Assembly: GCA_964030785.1 (NCBI GenBank)
Contig: OZ034972.1
Span: 53,601,038 to 53,665,037, forward strand
DNA length: 64,000 nucleotides
Reading direction: 5' to 3'
DNA from: Siderastrea siderea
Taxonomy: Eukaryota; Cnidaria; Anthozoa; Scleractinia; Rhizangiidae
The notes under the pieces were generated by a model. The model was not told where the DNA came from. It saw only the letters and a program-made list of their open reading frames with translations, and did no database searches. Position numbers and translations under genes: made by a program. Numbering within the stretch: position 1 is the stretch's first letter; the number at the start of each line of letters is the position of its first letter. Below, in pieces: positions 62,392 to 64,000 of the stretch.

Positions 62392-63575
62392 GTAAACGAG
62401 AAACGTCTAGCTTCTGATTAAAAAAAGATGAAAGAGAAATTCGAGTTCGTATTTTTCTATCAGATTAATGCACAAAGGGGTAAAGCTGACAAGTGCATGA
62501 AATATAGTATATAGTTATATATTTTTTCCATCTATTTTCCTTTTAGCTTCCTCACGTTCGCAAGATGTTTTTCAGCGGGTTCCATCTGCTTTTACGTCCA
62601 CGTACAACAAAGAATTCACGGGTGTTTGTGGACCGCCAGCCCCGAACGCAAGGTACTGTAATTTTGTTCGATTGCACCTTGATTGTGCGCCCGGGGGGGG
62701 GGGGGGTACCCCCGTCAATTTAGTATAGGTGTGTGCCGCCAAGGTTCTCAAACCCTGACCCTATTTAAGGGTGGAAAATCGAGAATTAATACCCTTTTAA
62801 AGACCTCAAACCAAGAAATGGCACCCTATTTAAGGGAAACAAGATAACTTATAATTGGGTAACTGATATGTCGTTTTATTTCTTTTCCGCTGTACCCGGA
62901 GGTTTAAAATCGCTTTGTTAAACTTTATAACGTGTATTCGGGCGTGCAGTGCAGTTTTAACAGACCATATCTTTTTCGTTTTGAGCGCTGAGGTGGGCAC
63001 TGTCTATTATACCGAACAGTATTGAGTGTTTGAAAACGTACCGCATTGAACTCTGGGTATGTCTGGATTCTCGTGTCAGTAAAATCAAAATGGCGTCTAC
63101 ATATCGGAGCGATCTAAAAACTCGATCACGAACGACTTTGAATTTTGCGCTTTAAAACTAAACTTTTACAACAATTGATGAACTTAGAGTCGAGGAAAGA
63201 AAAGAAAGGTACTCCAATGAAAGAACATTTTATTTTATTGTTATTGCTACTCTTTTCGTACTTCTCAAATCGTAGTCGCTCTTCGGGCGATCAAAACTCA
63301 ACTTTTAGTGGCCCTGGACACTTTTTAATCGCCACGGGCGACCGTGCGACTGCCAAGTTTTAACCCTGTTCAATCCTATATGAATATATACACCAACTGA
63401 TTAACGCACCTACCTCCACTAACACACACTTTCCTTCACTTGTACTCACTTTCCTTCATTTGTACTCACTTACCTTCACATTAGTGCCTTATATGTGGGC
63501 TACCATGACGTTCTGGCCGGGAGACCTGTGGTGAGCTCAACTTGAGGTTGGTTGGTTGGTTGGTTGATTGATTTT

Positions 63576-63668
<93 letters not shown>

Positions 63669-64000
63669 GCCTTTGATAGCTGGGGCCAGCATGAAAACCA
63701 ACAGCACGAGTGATGTGCATGTTTTTCTTCTTTAGAAAATTTGAAATCATCATCACCGGTTGTTGTGATTTATGACTTTCTTGTTTGAGTGTCATGGCTG
63801 TATCTGGAAGATATGAAGTCGTGTTTATCGTTTTGACGTCTTCTCGTGGAGTGCACCCTTAACGATAACTTTAATTTTAAAGTATAACGTTTTCAACTTG
63901 ATAAATCGATTTTTTTAGATATTTGCTCATCTGATTCTTTAGAGTACGAACGTCACGCTTCTACCCACCGGGACAACCATCGGTCGACTCTACGTACAGG
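61569..64000 (+). CDS. Unrecognised gene, first three exons, 3' part beyond window
   Basis: Exon 1, 61569-61590 (MRSFTSV plus one base); exon 2, 62547-62652; exon 3 from 63943 to the window end. All phases join. The protein starts MRSFTSVASSRSQDVFQRVP, continues SAFTSTYNKEFTGVCGPP, then RVRTSRFYPPGQPSVDSTYR. It is Ser/Pro/Arg-rich with two S-T-Y motifs, a style seen in small ciliary microtubule-associated proteins, but I cannot name a family. The last bases (ACAGG) may be the exon 3 donor. Intron 1 carries the TTA microsatellites, intron 2 the GATT array. Confidence 0.5.
62167..62391. repeat. Two (TTA)n microsatellites
   Basis: TTA arrays at about 62167-62219 and 62332-62391, separated by unique sequence, in intron 1 of the last gene. 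Confidence 0.95.
62693..62880. repeat. G-run followed by TATTTAAGGG repeat unit
   Basis: Fourteen G, then GTACCCCCGTCAATTTAG and two occurrences of CCTATTTAAGGG (near 62,760 and 62,824). Looks like a fragment of a dispersed repeat; the ends are not defined. Confidence 0.4.
63420..63480. repeat. Short tandem TTTCCTTCA(C/T)TTGTACTCAC units
   Basis: Two adjacent units of about 20 bases and a partial third (CTTACCTTCAC), in intron 2 of the last gene. Confidence 0.7.
63547..63668. repeat. (GATT)n/(GGTT)n microsatellite
   Basis: Tetranucleotide array of about 30 units, GGTT changing to GATT. The minus-strand NQSINQSI frame across it is an artefact. Confidence 0.95.

Noticed and set aside
63481..63795. 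NQSINQSI frame on the minus strand
   Set aside because: Translation of the GATT microsatellite.

Overview
The window is eukaryotic nuclear DNA from an invertebrate animal, most likely an anthozoan cnidarian (stony coral, corallimorph or sea anemone). The support is AT-rich, intron-dense genes with GT-AG splice sites, metazoan orthologues with conserved exon phases, and a very high load of small inverted-repeat transposons, tRNA-derived SINE-like units and CR1/L2-like retrotransposon tails. The taxon is inferred from repeat style and was not tested.

Layout. (1) About 1-9,515, plus strand: the 3' part of the Hsc70-interacting protein gene (ST13/HIP), twelve exons covering the acidic linker, TPRs, charged helix, GGFP repeats and C-terminal DP/STI1 domain, with a polyadenylation signal. 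(2) 10,593-10,973: a Ser/Arg-rich open frame, possibly an upstream exon. (3) 13,135-24,486, plus: a cyclic-nucleotide-binding-domain gene of CNBD2 type, seventeen phase-consistent exons, 630 codons plus stop. (4) About 26,900-29,000: a decayed tyrosine-recombinase element among inverted and direct repeats. (5) 29,283-32,340, minus: exons of an unrecognised small membrane protein gene. (6) 31,600-38,300: nested mobile elements, including a broken LINE reverse transcriptase with two MITEs inside it. (7) 38,779-58,866, plus: a near-complete TBC1D19 (Rab-GAP-like) gene, 23 exons, whose introns hold many transposons and microsatellites. (8) 61,569-64,000, plus: the first three exons of an unrecognised gene that runs off the window.

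The genes are independent housekeeping or ciliary-type genes, not an operon. The main novelty lies in the mobile DNA. Many elements can be delimited to the base by terminal inverted repeats plus target-site duplications: a TA(G/C)CCTG-ended family with 9-bp duplications; a hAT-like family present twice with different 8-bp duplications; four elements bounded by TTAA; 3-bp and 5-bp duplicators; and a 1.48-kb foldback element. Two hammerhead-ribozyme-like cores lie in and just after the CNBD2-like gene. No CRISPR array, rRNA or clear intact tRNA gene was seen.
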